In this document: piece after piece, positions 36,894 through 49,212 of the stretch
Layout: every line of letters starts with the position of its first letter
Position numbering within the stretch: position 1 is the stretch's first letter
NCBI GenBank assembly: GCA_902782445.1
Contig: CACZNC010000010.1
Span: forward strand, 62,001 to 126,000
DNA: 64,000 bases
Direction of reading: 5' to 3'
DNA from: an uncultured Ruminococcus sp.
GTDB lineage: Bacteria > Bacillota > Clostridia > Oscillospirales > CAG-272
Made by a program: the position numbers and the translations under genes
Notes under the pieces: generated by a model
Databases searched by the model: none
Told to the model about the DNA's origin: nothing
The model's input: the letters and a program-made list of their open reading frames with translations, nothing else

Positions 36894-37110
36894 TTCGCCG
36901 AGGCTCCATGTTTAGCCCAAGCAGATTTTTGATCGCGCCGTTCTGTCTGCATACAGATCTGAATCTGAGCATGTGCGCGAGGAAGAAGAAACTATTTCAG
37001 CTTCCCGTCCGCGCGTCCCTGTGCCCAATGCGCGCCTGAATCTCCGCCGGAGGCCGCAGACTTGTCTGCGCACCATTCCAGCTGCACGAACAAAGACCGC
37101 GCGAGGACGT
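36894..37110 (+). repeat. structured arm repeat, forward copy F5
   Basis: Same 5' variant as F4 (ttttgatcgcgccg, atgtgcgcgagga). Hairpin CGCAGAC-TT-GTCTGCG at 37055-37070. It passes into the TTCG module. Confidence 0.72.
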
Positions 37111-37345
37111 GGGACGTACAGTCGAATTTCGATTCCGGGACGAGCTGTAAGGTTATGCCATACGGCCAAGGGACCCGCACAGGGGGCCTTCGGCCTGAGA
37201 TGGTCCCCCGTGCCGCCGTCCCGCGCAGGGACATTAATCCGAAACGCGCAGCGTTTCATACCTTATTTCCCTTCGTGAAGGGATGGACAAATCCTCCTCC
37301 GCCGACGGACAGGAATGTCCGTCGTTGCTGATTCAGAAAGGCGGC
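37110..37345 (+). repeat. TTCG/GGAA hairpin module, copy 2
   Basis: GCAC-a-GGGGG (37177-37186) with CCCCCGTGC (37205-37213), CCCTTC/GAAGGG, and GACGGACA-GGAA-TGTCCGTC (37304-37323), which differs from copy 1 by compensatory changes. It abuts the 3' end of the convergent ATPase gene. Confidence 0.72.
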
Positions 37346-38908
<1,563 letters not shown>

Positions 38909-38957
38909 AAGATCACTCCTTCGGGAGAGATGGATTGGGTATAAAACTCTACCCTAT

Positions 38958-38986
38958 ATTATACAATCTTCTCCGCCTTAAGTCAA
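38958..38986 (-). promoter_or_regulatory. sigma-A promoter of the HerA-like gene
   Basis: Minus strand TTGACT (38981-38986), 17-nt spacer, TATAAT (38958-38963). Confidence 0.8.
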
Positions 38987-39025
38987 GTGGGAAATGGAAT
39001 AAGGAGTCAGGAGTGAGGAGTGTTA

Positions 39026-39299
39026 GGACATATACGCGTCGGGGGACGGGCATTGCGGGATTTTCGGGTTTTGAGTGGGGAGCGCTGCGCTGGGATGGAA
39101 GGGACGCGCGGACGTTCAGCCGGGGAATGGGGCGATCTTCGCGGGCTTGGACGAATTCAGAAATCACGAGCCTGAACATGGAGCCAACCCGGCTTGATCG
39201 CCGAAGTGCGGCCAAACCCATGCGCAGAACAAGTTCTGCGGCCTCCGGCAGAGATTCAGGCGCGCATTGAAAGGGGACAAAGTGCGGAGGAGGACGCGA
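39026..39299 (-). repeat. structured arm repeat, reverse copy R5
   Basis: Hairpin CGCAGAAC-AA-GTTCTGCG at 39223-39240, with agcgctgcgctgggatgga at its outer end. Confidence 0.75.
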
Positions 39300-39315
39300 T
39301 GTTTCACGTGAAACA
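39300..39315. other. parS site, perfect consensus
   Basis: Exact TGTTTCACGTGAAACA. Confidence 0.8.
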
Positions 39316-39332
39316 ATTCCTTTTTCTGCCAG

Positions 39333-39348
39333 TGCTTCATGTGAAACA
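39333..39348. other. degenerate parS-like site, two mismatches
   Basis: TGCTTCATGTGAAACA, 33 nt from the perfect site as in E2. Confidence 0.45.
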
Positions 39349-39401
39349 ATCCTGCTTTTCCGTCAGACAGGCCGCCGCACGTCCCGTTCCGCCCTCACGT
39401 T

Positions 39402-39512
39402 GTCATTCTGACGCACCGACGCGGTCGTGCTGTCAGTGAAGAATCTCCCAACTTCAAGGCCAACCCATTCTCCACGTGCGGAGATTCTTCGTCGCAGGCT
39501 CCTCAGAATGAC
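39402..39512. repeat. CATTCTGA inverted repeat, copy 3
   Basis: Outer GTCATTCTGA/TCAGAATGAC and inner GAAGAATCTCC/GGAGATTCTTC arms around caaggccaaccc. Confidence 0.72.
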
Positions 39513-39557
39513 AAAGAAAAGCGGAACGATGGGGGTCAGCCTCCCTGAATGAAGAAT

Positions 39558-39573
39558 TGTTTCACGTGAAACA
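39558..39573. other. parS site, perfect consensus
   Basis: Exact TGTTTCACGTGAAACA at the inner end of F6. Confidence 0.8.
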
Positions 39574-39900
39574 ACAGGCCCCAAAGCCTTGTTATTCTTG
39601 ATCTGCGCGAAGATAGGCTTTCAGTTCCGGAAACACGAAAACGCGTCCAACGCCGAATGCGCGCCTGAATCTCTGCCGTGAGGCCACGGGCTTGTCCCGT
39701 GCACGGGTTCAACTGCACATCGGAGACCGCGCGAGGAAAACGCCATGTCCCGCTCGTCCGATTTGCAATCTGCAAAAGCGCGCGAAGAGAGTGAGCCGGT
39801 TTTCGATACGAGTCCGCGCGTCCCTCGAATCCCAGCGAAGCGCTCCCATATAAAAAAACAAAAATCCCCCACCCCACATCCCCACGACGCGGACAATCCC
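39574..39900 (+). repeat. structured arm repeat, forward copy F6 (decayed hairpin)
   Basis: At 39686-39700 the stem is ACGGG/CCCGT with a CTTGT loop; one base appears lost relative to the ACGGGAC-TT-GTCCCGT form of F11. Other landmarks are intact. Confidence 0.7.
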
Positions 39901-39979
39901 CCATCCACTCCTAACTCCTCACTCCTAACTCCCTTCCAATGTTCTGCCGCCCGCAAACCGCTCAATTTCTTTTTTTGCC

Positions 39980-40008
39980 TTGCAAACCGCGAAAATCTGT
40001 GGTATAAT
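39980..40008 (+). promoter_or_regulatory. sigma-A promoter of the atp operon
   Basis: TTGCAA (39980-39985), 17-nt spacer, TATAAT (40003-40008) preceded by TG; 32 nt before the atpI start. Confidence 0.8.
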
Positions 40009-40039
40009 AAAGCGATTCCTTCGGGAAGGAGGTCCTTCG

Positions 40040-40609
40040 ATGAAGCTCGATCCGGAAGTGCTGGATGAAAACCGGAAAATGGCGCGCGACTGCCTGATCC
40101 TGACTGCGGTCATGGCGGCGGGCTTTCTCGTTGCGCGGCGGTTCGATCTGTCCGTCGTCTGGGGCCTCCTGATCGGGTACGCGCTGGCGGTCGGGAACTT
40201 CTACTTCATGTCCGTCGGCCTGACGAAAGCCCTCTCGACGGGGGACGAGACCGCGGCGAAGACGAAGATCCGGCAGTCCTACCTGATCCGCACCCTCGTC
40301 ATGCTGGCGGTGATGGCTTTCTCCCTCTGGACCGAGCGGATCCACTGGGTCCCGGTGATCGCGTCGGTGTTCTACCCGCGGATCGTTCTGGCGATGCGGG
40401 GCGCGTGGACGTGGATCCGGCGGCGGCGTCACCCGGAAGAGGAACCCGAACCGGCGGCAAGGGAGATCCCCGCGGAGCCGGAGGAAGAGGAATCCCCCGA
40501 CGAATTCGAAAAGTTTGTGAGCCATTTCTCGAAAGGCCCGGTCCCCGGAGAAGAGAAGGGGAAGGCGTCCGACGAAGCGGAGAAGGATTCCGAAGGGAAG
40601 AAGGACTAA
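40040..40609 (+). CDS. atpI: ATP synthase subunit I-like membrane protein
   Basis: A 189-residue protein with four hydrophobic segments in the first 125 residues (about 19-36, 40-62, 80-98, 105-122) and an acidic Glu/Pro-rich cytoplasmic tail (130-189). AtpI proteins help assemble the c-ring; position first in the operon, directly after the promoter, supports the call. AAGGAGG is 7 nt before ATG 40040; an upstream TTG-type extension would overlap the promoter. The acidic tail makes it longer than usual AtpI (about 130 residues). Confidence 0.75.
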   Translation: MKLDPEVLDENRKMARDCLILTAVMAAGFLVARRFDLSVVWGLLIGYALAVGNFYFMSVGLTKALSTGDETAAKTKIRQSYLIRTLVMLAVMAFSLWTERIHWVPVIASVFYPRIVLAMRGAWTWIRRRRHPEEEPEPAAREIPAEPEEEESPDEFEKFVSHFSKGPVPGEEKGKASDEAEKDSEGKKD

Positions 40610-40613
40610 AAGA

Positions 40614-40795
40614 TCTTTCTGGATGCAGAGAACATAACATTATCGCCGTTCTTTTCTCCTTTATCAAGGAGAAAAGAACCAAAAGAGGAACTCCTCAGAA
40701 GTCATGGGTATTCCGAAGTCTGCGGACTTCGGGTCAGGACGCTGTCCCGACACCCTGCCACCTTTTGAAAAAGGTGGACGAAAACTTTCATTGGG
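40614..40795 (+). repeat. family-3 intergenic repeat (GGGTATTCCGA family) within the atp operon
   Basis: Stem GTTCTTTTCTCCT (40648-40660) with AGGAGAAAAGAAC (40667-40679); then tcatgggtattCCGAAGTC-TGCG-GACTTCGG (40713-40732); then CCACCTTTT-GA-AAAAGGTGG (40758-40777) and aacttTCATTGgg just before atpB. A related copy lies at 63880-64000 in inverse orientation. The first stem could attenuate transcription into atpB. Confidence 0.72.
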
Positions 40796-40802
40796 TTAGC
40801 GT

Positions 40803-41546
40803 ATGGACAACATCAACATCACCGGCGCGAAAATCTATTTCACGATCCCGGTCGGGGACGGCATCCCCGTGACGGAAACGCAGGTCAATTCCTGGATCGT
40901 GATCCTCGCCATCTTCATCCTCTGCCTCGTGCTGACGCGGGGGATCGCGGTCCGGCCCGCCTCGAAGCGCCAGCTCGTCGCGGAGTGGATCGTGGAACAG
41001 GTGGAAAACCTTGTGCGTCAGAACATGGGCGAGGAATTCCTCTCCTGGTCGCCCTTCATCTGCGCGATCCTCGGGCTCTCCGCCTTTTCCTCCCTCACAG
41101 CCCTCCTCGGGATGTACCCCCCGACGGCCGACCTCAACACCATCGCGGGCTGGTCCGTCCTCGTCTTCTCGCTCATCACCTTCTACAAGATCAAGACGAA
41201 CGGCTTCCTCGGCTATCTGAAAGGCTACACCGAGCCGATCAAGATCTTCACCCCCTTCAACATCCTCTCCGAACTGGGGACGCCGATCTCCATGACCTTC
41301 CGTCACTTCGGAAACGTGGTCTCCGGCGTGGTGATCTCCACCCTGGTCTACGCGGGACTGGCCTCCCTCTCGACCCTTCTCTTGGGCTGGCTCCCCGGAC
41401 TGCTCGGGAAGATCCCCTTCCTCCAGGTCGGCATCCCGGCTGTCCTCTCGATCTACTTCGACCTCTTCAGTTCCTGTATGCAGGCCTTTATCTTCGCCAT
41501 GCTCACCATGCTGTACATCGGCAGCGCGGCCAAAGCGGACAATTGA
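40803..41546 (+). CDS. atpB: F-type ATP synthase subunit a
   Basis: A 247-residue membrane protein with about six hydrophobic segments, forming the stator half-channels for ion flow. The essential Arg lies in MTFRHFGN (R167), and GYTEPIKIFTPFNILSELGTPISM before it is typical of subunit a. The C terminus (SIYFDLFSSCMQAFIFAMLTMLYIG) carries the conserved last helix. The ribosome site is weak; ATG 40803 begins conserved sequence. Follows atpI after a structured repeat and precedes atpE after heptamer DNA. Confidence 0.95.
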   Translation: MDNINITGAKIYFTIPVGDGIPVTETQVNSWIVILAIFILCLVLTRGIAVRPASKRQLVAEWIVEQVENLVRQNMGEEFLSWSPFICAILGLSAFSSLTALLGMYPPTADLNTIAGWSVLVFSLITFYKIKTNGFLGYLKGYTEPIKIFTPFNILSELGTPISMTFRHFGNVVSGVVISTLVYAGLASLSTLLLGWLPGLLGKIPFLQVGIPAVLSIYFDLFSSCMQAFIFAMLTMLYIGSAAKADN

Positions 41547-42111
<565 letters not shown>

Positions 42112-42157
42112 GCGCGGGCTTGCCGCATGAATCGGAAGAACTCTTTGGAGAAAAATC

Positions 42158-42652
42158 ATGGGAGATAGTCTTGAGCTCATTTCGCTTGAGGTCTGGCACG
42201 TCGTCGCCTCGATCCTCAATCTGCTGATTTTGACGCTCATTCTGAAAAAGTTCCTGTTCAAACCCGTCCACAATATGCTCGACAAGCGCAAGGAGCAGGT
42301 GGACTCCCTCTACCGGGATGCCGAACAGTCCCGCCAAAAGGCCGAGGAAGACCGCGCCCTCTACGGCGAGAAACTGGCCGGCGCGGTGGAAGAGGCCGAA
42401 ACCATCGTGCGCTCCGCCGCCCAGCGGGCAGACCGGCAGTCCGGCGAGATCCTGGCCGACGCCAAACGCCGCGCCGCCGAGACCGTGAAGCAGGCCGAGG
42501 AAGACATCGAACAGGCAAAGAAGAAGGCGATGGACGAACTCAAAAACGAGGTCGCCGGCATTTCCGTGCAGATCGCGGAGAACGTCGTCGGCCGCGAGCT
42601 CAACGGGGACGACCACAAAGAGCTCATCGACTCGTTCATCGACCGTCTGTGA
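42158..42652 (+). CDS. atpF: F-type ATP synthase subunit b
   Basis: A 164-residue stator protein: one N-terminal membrane helix (about 12-32), then a long charged coiled coil (35-150). The FLFKPVHNMLDKRKEQV segment is typical of subunit b. It joins subunits a and delta to hold the catalytic head. Its stop is 14 nt before the ATG of atpH, so translation is probably coupled. Confidence 0.93.
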   Translation: MGDSLELISLEVWHVVASILNLLILTLILKKFLFKPVHNMLDKRKEQVDSLYRDAEQSRQKAEEDRALYGEKLAGAVEEAETIVRSAAQRADRQSGEILADAKRRAAETVKQAEEDIEQAKKKAMDELKNEVAGISVQIAENVVGRELNGDDHKELIDSFIDRL

Positions 42653-42666
42653 GAGCGAGGCCCGGC

Positions 42667-43194
42667 ATGAATGAAATCGTCAGGGAATACGCCGCCGGAC
42701 TCTACGCCCTCGCACGGGAAGAGGAGATCGAGGAGCGGATCCTCACGGAATCGCAGGCCCTCGCCCCTCTTTTCACGCGCGGCTATACCCGGCTCCTGTC
42801 CGATCCCGATATCCCGAAGGCGGACCGGATCCGGCTCGTCGCGGAGGCTCTGAACGGACGGGTCCACCCCCACCTCGTCCACTTCGCCCAGCTGATGACC
42901 GAACGCGGAGCCGCCTCGGAGATCCCCGCCTGCTTCGCCGAGTACGAGGAACTCTGGTGCGCCGACCACGACGTCGTCCGGGTCAGAGCGGAGAGCGCGG
43001 TGGAACTCACCGAAGAACAGAAGGACCGCCTCACCGACCGCCTCAGCAAAAGAACCGGCCGCAGGGTGATCGTCAGTTTCGAAATAAACCCGTCCCTCCT
43101 CGGGGGAATGCGCCTCTTCTACGACAACCGCCAGATCGACGACACCGTCAAGAGCAGACTGAACGAAATCGCCGAAAGACTGAAAAGGAGTTAG
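42667..43194 (+). CDS. atpH: F-type ATP synthase subunit delta
   Basis: A 175-residue soluble stator subunit: an N-terminal helical bundle (YAAGLYALAREEE) and a C-terminal segment with KRTGRRVIVSFEINPSLLGGMRL, the conserved delta signature. ATG 42667 is preferred, with GAGCGAGG upstream; a GTG at 42649 overlapping the atpF stop is possible and would add six residues. 534 nt of repeat DNA separates it from atpA. Confidence 0.92.
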   Translation: MNEIVREYAAGLYALAREEEIEERILTESQALAPLFTRGYTRLLSDPDIPKADRIRLVAEALNGRVHPHLVHFAQLMTERGAASEIPACFAEYEELWCADHDVVRVRAESAVELTEEQKDRLTDRLSKRTGRRVIVSFEINPSLLGGMRLFYDNRQIDDTVKSRLNEIAERLKRS

Positions 43195-43300
43195 GAGCGA
43201 GGAGGTAGGAGTGGCTAGCGGCTAGTGGTTAGTGGCTAGTAGCCCGGCCTCGTGGAATTAGGAATGAGGAATGAATTCAGAATACAGAATTAAGAATTCT
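43195..43300. repeat. heptamer tracts between atpH and atpA
   Basis: gaggtag/gagtggc, tagcggc/tagtggt/tagtggc and gaattca/gaataca/gaattaa units in succession. Confidence 0.6.
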
Positions 43301-43305
43301 GGGTT

Positions 43306-43321
43306 TGTTTTTCGTGAAACT
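43306..43321. other. degenerate parS-like site, three mismatches
   Basis: TGTTTTTCGTGAAACT, at the position where other arms have a perfect site. Confidence 0.35.
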
Positions 43322-43555
43322 TTCGAAAGCCGAAACACCAATCCTCGCCCAAACAGATTTTCGATCGCGCCGTTCGATCTGCACGTCTGTCTGAATCTCA
43401 AACCGTGCGCGAAGAAGAAAGAACAGTTCCAGCTTCAAAATCGCGCGTCCTGTGCCCAATGCGCGCCTGAATCTCCGCCGTGAGGCCGAGGAGCTTGCTC
43501 CGAGCATGGCACAAGCTGTACAAACAAAGACCGCGCGAGGACGTGGGATACAAGA
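43322..43555 (+). repeat. structured arm repeat, forward copy F7
   Basis: 5' variant as in F4/F5. Hairpin GGAGC-TT-GCTCC at 43490-43501, the same stem as R4. It lies within the atpH-atpA gap and passes into a TTCG module. Confidence 0.7.
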
Positions 43556-43728
43556 TCGAATTTCGATTCCGGTACGAGCTGTAAGTTTATGCCATACGGC
43601 CAAGGGACCCGCACAGGGGGCCTTCGGCCTGAGATGGTCCCCCGTGCCGCATCACACCCCGCCGTCCGCGAGGACATCAATCTGAAACGTGAAGCGTTTC
43701 ATACCTCTTATATCGGAGATATAAAACC
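43555..43728 (+). repeat. TTCG hairpin module, copy 3 (shortened)
   Basis: GCAC-a-GGGGG (43611-43620) with CCCCCGTGC (43639-43647). The GGAA hairpin is missing; instead the module ends gaaacgtgaagcgtttcatacc and TATATCGGAGATATA, whose GGAGATATA could serve as the atpA ribosome site. Confidence 0.65.
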
Positions 43729-45279
43729 ATGGCACTTCGTCTGGACATCCGTCCTGAAGAAATCAGCAGCATCATCAAGAATCAGATCAAAAACTACGAA
43801 AATAAGGCGCAGGAAGCGGAAACCGGCACCGTCATCACGGCCGGGGACGGAATAGTGCGCGCTTTCGGCCTCGATAACTGCATGGCGAACGAGCTCGTCA
43901 AATTCGAGGGCGGCGAATTCGGCATGGCCATGAACCTCGAGGAACAGACCGTCGCCATCGTCATGCTGGACGACAGCGAGCATATCCGCGAGGGCACCAA
44001 GGTCTACCGCACCGGGACCGTCGTCTCCGTTCCCGTCGGGGACGGCATGGTCGGACGCATCGTCAACGCCCTCGGCCAGCCCATCGACGGACGCGGCCCC
44101 ACCGGATGCACCGAGACCCGGCCCATCGAATCCGAGGCCCCCGGCATCATCAAGCGCAAATCCGTCTCCGTCCCCCTGCAGACCGGCATCAAGGCCATCG
44201 ACTCCATGATCCCCATCGGACGGGGCCAGCGGGAACTCATCGTCGGCGACCGCCAGACCGGCAAGACCACCATCGCCCTCGATACCATCCTCAACCAGAA
44301 GGACACCGGGGTGATCTGCGTCTACGTCGCCATCGGCCAGAAGAACACCACCGTCGCCAACGTCGCCGAAACCCTCCGCAGAAACGGCGCGGACCGCTAT
44401 TCCGTCATCGTCGCGGCAACGGCTTCCGAAGCGGCTCCTCTCCAGTATATCGCCCCCTATTCCGGCTGCGCCATCGCCGAATACTTCATGGCTCAGGGCA
44501 AGGACGTCCTCATCGTGTACGACGACCTCTCGAAGCACGCCGTCGCCTACCGCGCCCTGTCCCTCCTCATCCGCCGGCCCCCGGGACGCGAAGCCTATCC
44601 CGGCGACGTCTTCTACCTCCACTCCCGCCTGCTGGAACGGGCCGCCCGCGTCGCTCCCGAATTCGGAGGCGGGTCCATCACGGCCCTGCCCATCATCGAG
44701 ACCCAGGCCGGCGACGTCTCCGCCTATATCCCCACCAACGTCATTTCCATCACCGACGGGCAGATCTTCCTCGAAACCGAACTCTTCCACTCCGGCGTCA
44801 TTCCGGCCGTCAACCCCGGCATTTCCGTCTCCCGCGTCGGCGGTTCCGCCCAGATCAAGGCCATGAAGAAGACGGCCTCCTCCCTCAAACTGCTCTATTC
44901 CCAGTTCCGGGAGCTGGAAGCCTTCGCCCAGTTCGGTTCCGACCTCGACGCCGATACCAAGGCCCGCCTCGCCCTCGGACGCCGCATCGTCGAAGTCCTC
45001 AAGCAGGACAAGAACAAGCCCGTCCCCGTCGCCTATCAGGTCGCGATCATCTTCGCCGTCGTCAACGGATACCTCAATGAGATCGAAGTGGACGACGTCC
45101 GCCGGTACGAGGAGGAACTCTTCCTCTTCCTCCGGGACAACGCCGACGAACTCATGAAGCGCATCGCCGAAACCGGCCAGCTTCCCGACGAGGACCGGGA
45201 CGAACTCGAGGCGTCCGTCCGCCGGTTCACCGAGAAGTTCCGCGGGGAAGTCTACGGCGTCTTTGAAGGGGAAAAATAA
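43729..45279 (+). CDS. atpA: F-type ATP synthase subunit alpha
   Basis: A 516-residue nucleotide-binding subunit of F1. P-loop GDRQTGKTT (about 169-177), [15 protein letters not shown] and [23 protein letters not shown] are conserved, and the length is normal. GGAGATATA before ATG 43729 may act as the ribosome site. Only 3 nt separate its stop from atpG. The gap upstream holds an arm repeat and TTCG module, so its leader is highly structured. Confidence 0.96.
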   Translation: MALRLDIRPEEISSIIKNQIKNYENKAQEAETGTVITAGDGIVRAFGLDNCMANELVKFEGGEFGMAMNLEEQTVAIVMLDDSEHIREGTKVYRTGTVVSVPVGDGMVGRIVNALGQPIDGRGPTGCTETRPIESEAPGIIKRKSVSVPLQTGIKAIDSMIPIGRGQRELIVGDRQTGKTTIALDTILNQKDTGVICVYVAIGQKNTTVANVAETLRRNGADRYSVIVAATASEAAPLQYIAPYSGCAIAEYFMAQGKDVLIVYDDLSKHAVAYRALSLLIRRPPGREAYPGDVFYLHSRLLERAARVAPEFGGGSITALPIIETQAGDVSAYIPTNVISITDGQIFLETELFHSGVIPAVNPGISVSRVGGSAQIKAMKKTASSLKLLYSQFRELEAFAQFGSDLDADTKARLALGRRIVEVLKQDKNKPVPVAYQVAIIFAVVNGYLNEIEVDDVRRYEEELFLFLRDNADELMKRIAETGQLPDEDRDELEASVRRFTEKFRGEVYGVFEGEK

Positions 45280-45282
45280 AAA

Positions 45283-47782
<2,500 letters not shown>

Positions 47783-47797
47783 CGCACGGAGGTCGGA

Positions 47798-48079
47798 ATG
47801 AAAACGTTCAGATTGCAGATCGCCGCGCCGGACGGGCTCCGGTATGACGGGGAAGCGGCGCAGATCTCGGTCCGGGGGATCGCCGGAGACCTCGCGGTCC
47901 TGCCGGGACACATCCCCTTCGTCACCGCCCTGAAAGACGGCGAATGCAGGGTCTACACCGACCGCGAAGGCGAGATCCGCCGCGCGAAATGCCGCGGAGG
48001 GATGCTGATCGTCTCAAAGGACGCCGTCCGCGTCATGTCCTCGGACTTCGTCTGGGAGGACGAAAAAACAAAGGAATAA
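47798..48079 (+). CDS. atpC: F-type ATP synthase subunit epsilon, N-terminal domain only
   Basis: A 93-residue protein covering only the N-terminal beta sandwich of epsilon (FRLQIAAPDGLRYDGEAAQISVRGIAGDLAVLPGH). Usual bacterial epsilon is about 130-140 residues with a C-terminal helical hairpin that inhibits ATP hydrolysis; here the protein ends after VWEDEKTKE. No helix-coding continuation follows the stop, so the inhibitory domain seems absent. CGGAGG precedes the ATG. Last gene of the operon. Confidence 0.92.
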   Translation: MKTFRLQIAAPDGLRYDGEAAQISVRGIAGDLAVLPGHIPFVTALKDGECRVYTDREGEIRRAKCRGGMLIVSKDAVRVMSSDFVWEDEKTKE

Positions 48080-48084
48080 GAGAT

Positions 48085-48160
48085 CCCGGAGATTGAGGAG
48101 CAGTCTGAATTCTTAATTCATAATTCTGAATTCATTCCTCATTCCTCACTTCCCGATTCT
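48085..48160. repeat. heptamer tract after atpC
   Basis: tgaattc/ttaattc/ataattc/tgaattc/attcctc/attcctc/acttccc units at about 48105-48152. Confidence 0.6.
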
Positions 48161-48194
48161 CAAAAAAATATATATCCATAAAGGAGAACCCCCC

Positions 48195-48740
48195 ATGAAA
48201 AAATGGAGATGCACCATCTGCGGCGAGATCGTCGAGAGCGACATCCGCCCCGAAAAATGTCCCCTCTGCAAGGCTCCCGGCGAGAAGTTCGAGGAGATCG
48301 TCGAAGAGGGCCTGACCTGGGCCACCGAGCATGAGGTCGGCATCACCGAAGGCGTCCCCGCCGAGATCGTCGAAGGCCTCCGCGCCAACTTCAACGGCGA
48401 ATGCTCCGAGGTCGGCATGTACCTCGCCATGTCCCGCGTCGCATTCCGGGAAGGCTATCCCGAGATCGGCCTGTACTGGGAGAAGGCAGCCTACGAGGAA
48501 GCCGAGCACGCCGCCAAATTCGCGGAAATGCTGGGCGAGGTCGTCACCCCCTCCACCAAGACCAACCTCGAACTCCGCGTCGCCGCCGAAAACGGAGCCT
48601 GCGCCGGCAAGTTCGACCTGGCGAAGAAGGCCAAAGCCGCCAACCTCGACGCCATCCACGACACCGTCCATGAAATGGCCAAGGACGAAGCCCGTCACGG
48701 CAAGGCGTTCAAGGGCCTCTTGGAGCGGTACTTCGGGTAA
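48195..48740 (+). CDS. reverse rubrerythrin
   Basis: A 181-residue peroxide-reducing protein with a rubredoxin-like Fe(Cys)4 domain at the N terminus ([13 protein letters not shown]; residues 6-28) followed by a ferritin-like di-iron domain (about 50-181) with EEAEHA and DEARHG (ExxH) motifs. In classical rubrerythrin the rubredoxin domain is C-terminal; this 'reverse' order is known in clostridia and serves oxidative-stress defence in anaerobes. AAAGGAGAAC precedes the ATG. A terminator lies about 90 nt downstream. Confidence 0.92.
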   Translation: MKKWRCTICGEIVESDIRPEKCPLCKAPGEKFEEIVEEGLTWATEHEVGITEGVPAEIVEGLRANFNGECSEVGMYLAMSRVAFREGYPEIGLYWEKAAYEEAEHAAKFAEMLGEVVTPSTKTNLELRVAAENGACAGKFDLAKKAKAANLDAIHDTVHEMAKDEARHGKAFKGLLERYFG

Positions 48741-48749
48741 GAGACACCG

Positions 48750-48800
48750 GATAGGTAGAAGCGGCTAGTGGTTAGTGGCTAGTAGAACCGTTCTCCGCTC
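48750..48800. repeat. heptamer tract
   Basis: gcggcta/gtggtta/gtggcta/gtagaac units. Confidence 0.6.
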
Positions 48801-48822
48801 CGCTTCCGCAAATCCAAAAAAG

Positions 48823-48870
48823 AAAAAATCGTTCGGATTGAACCGTTAATGCTCAGTCCGAACGGTTTTT
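48823..48870 (+). terminator. rho-independent terminator after rubrerythrin
   Basis: CGTTCGGA (48830-48837) with TCCGAACG (48857-48864), followed by GTTTTT. A perfect parS overlaps its last base. Confidence 0.8.
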
Positions 48871-48885
48871 GTTTCACGTGAAACA
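48870..48885. other. parS site, perfect consensus
   Basis: Exact TGTTTCACGTGAAACA immediately after the terminator. Confidence 0.8.
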
Positions 48886-49200
48886 ATGTGCGCAGAACCT
48901 TTGATTTTCTTGATCTGCGCGGGGTCAGAGAAAACGGTTTTTGATACCCGAACACGCGTCCGTGTCATGCGCGCCTGAAACGCCGGCGGAGCCCACGGAA
49001 CTTGTTCCGTGCATGGGATTAACTGCACGAACAGAGACCGCGCGAGGTTGGCTTCCCGTTTTGGCCCGATCAATCTGCAATCTGTTCATGCGCGCGGGGA
49101 TCGGGTCGGATTCCGGCTTTCCGCCGCGCGTCCGACGCCGAATCCTTTTCCATATCAAAATCCTCCGATCCCCGCCGCACAGTACCCGGATCCGGACAAA
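48886..49200 (+). repeat. structured arm repeat, forward copy F8
   Basis: Hairpin CACGGAAC-TT-GTTCCGTG at 48994-49011 in a ...cggagccca(...)catggg frame; the distal end is the gtccgacgccgaatcctttt variant. Borders the 3' end of the SLH/Ig-like gene. Confidence 0.75.
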
Positions 49201-49212
49201 CCGATCCGCGTT

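Larger units (their letters stand above)
39026..39900. repeat. composite parS element E3
   Basis: Reverse arm R5 (39026-39299), perfect parS (39300), degenerate site (39333), ccgtcagacaggccgccgca, CATTCTGA repeat (39402-39512), perfect parS (39558), forward arm F6 (39574-39900). Same plan and site spacing as E2, E4 and E5. A short aggagtgagg heptamer tract precedes it (38998-39022) and another (cctaactcctcactcctaac) follows at 39905-39935. Confidence 0.78.
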
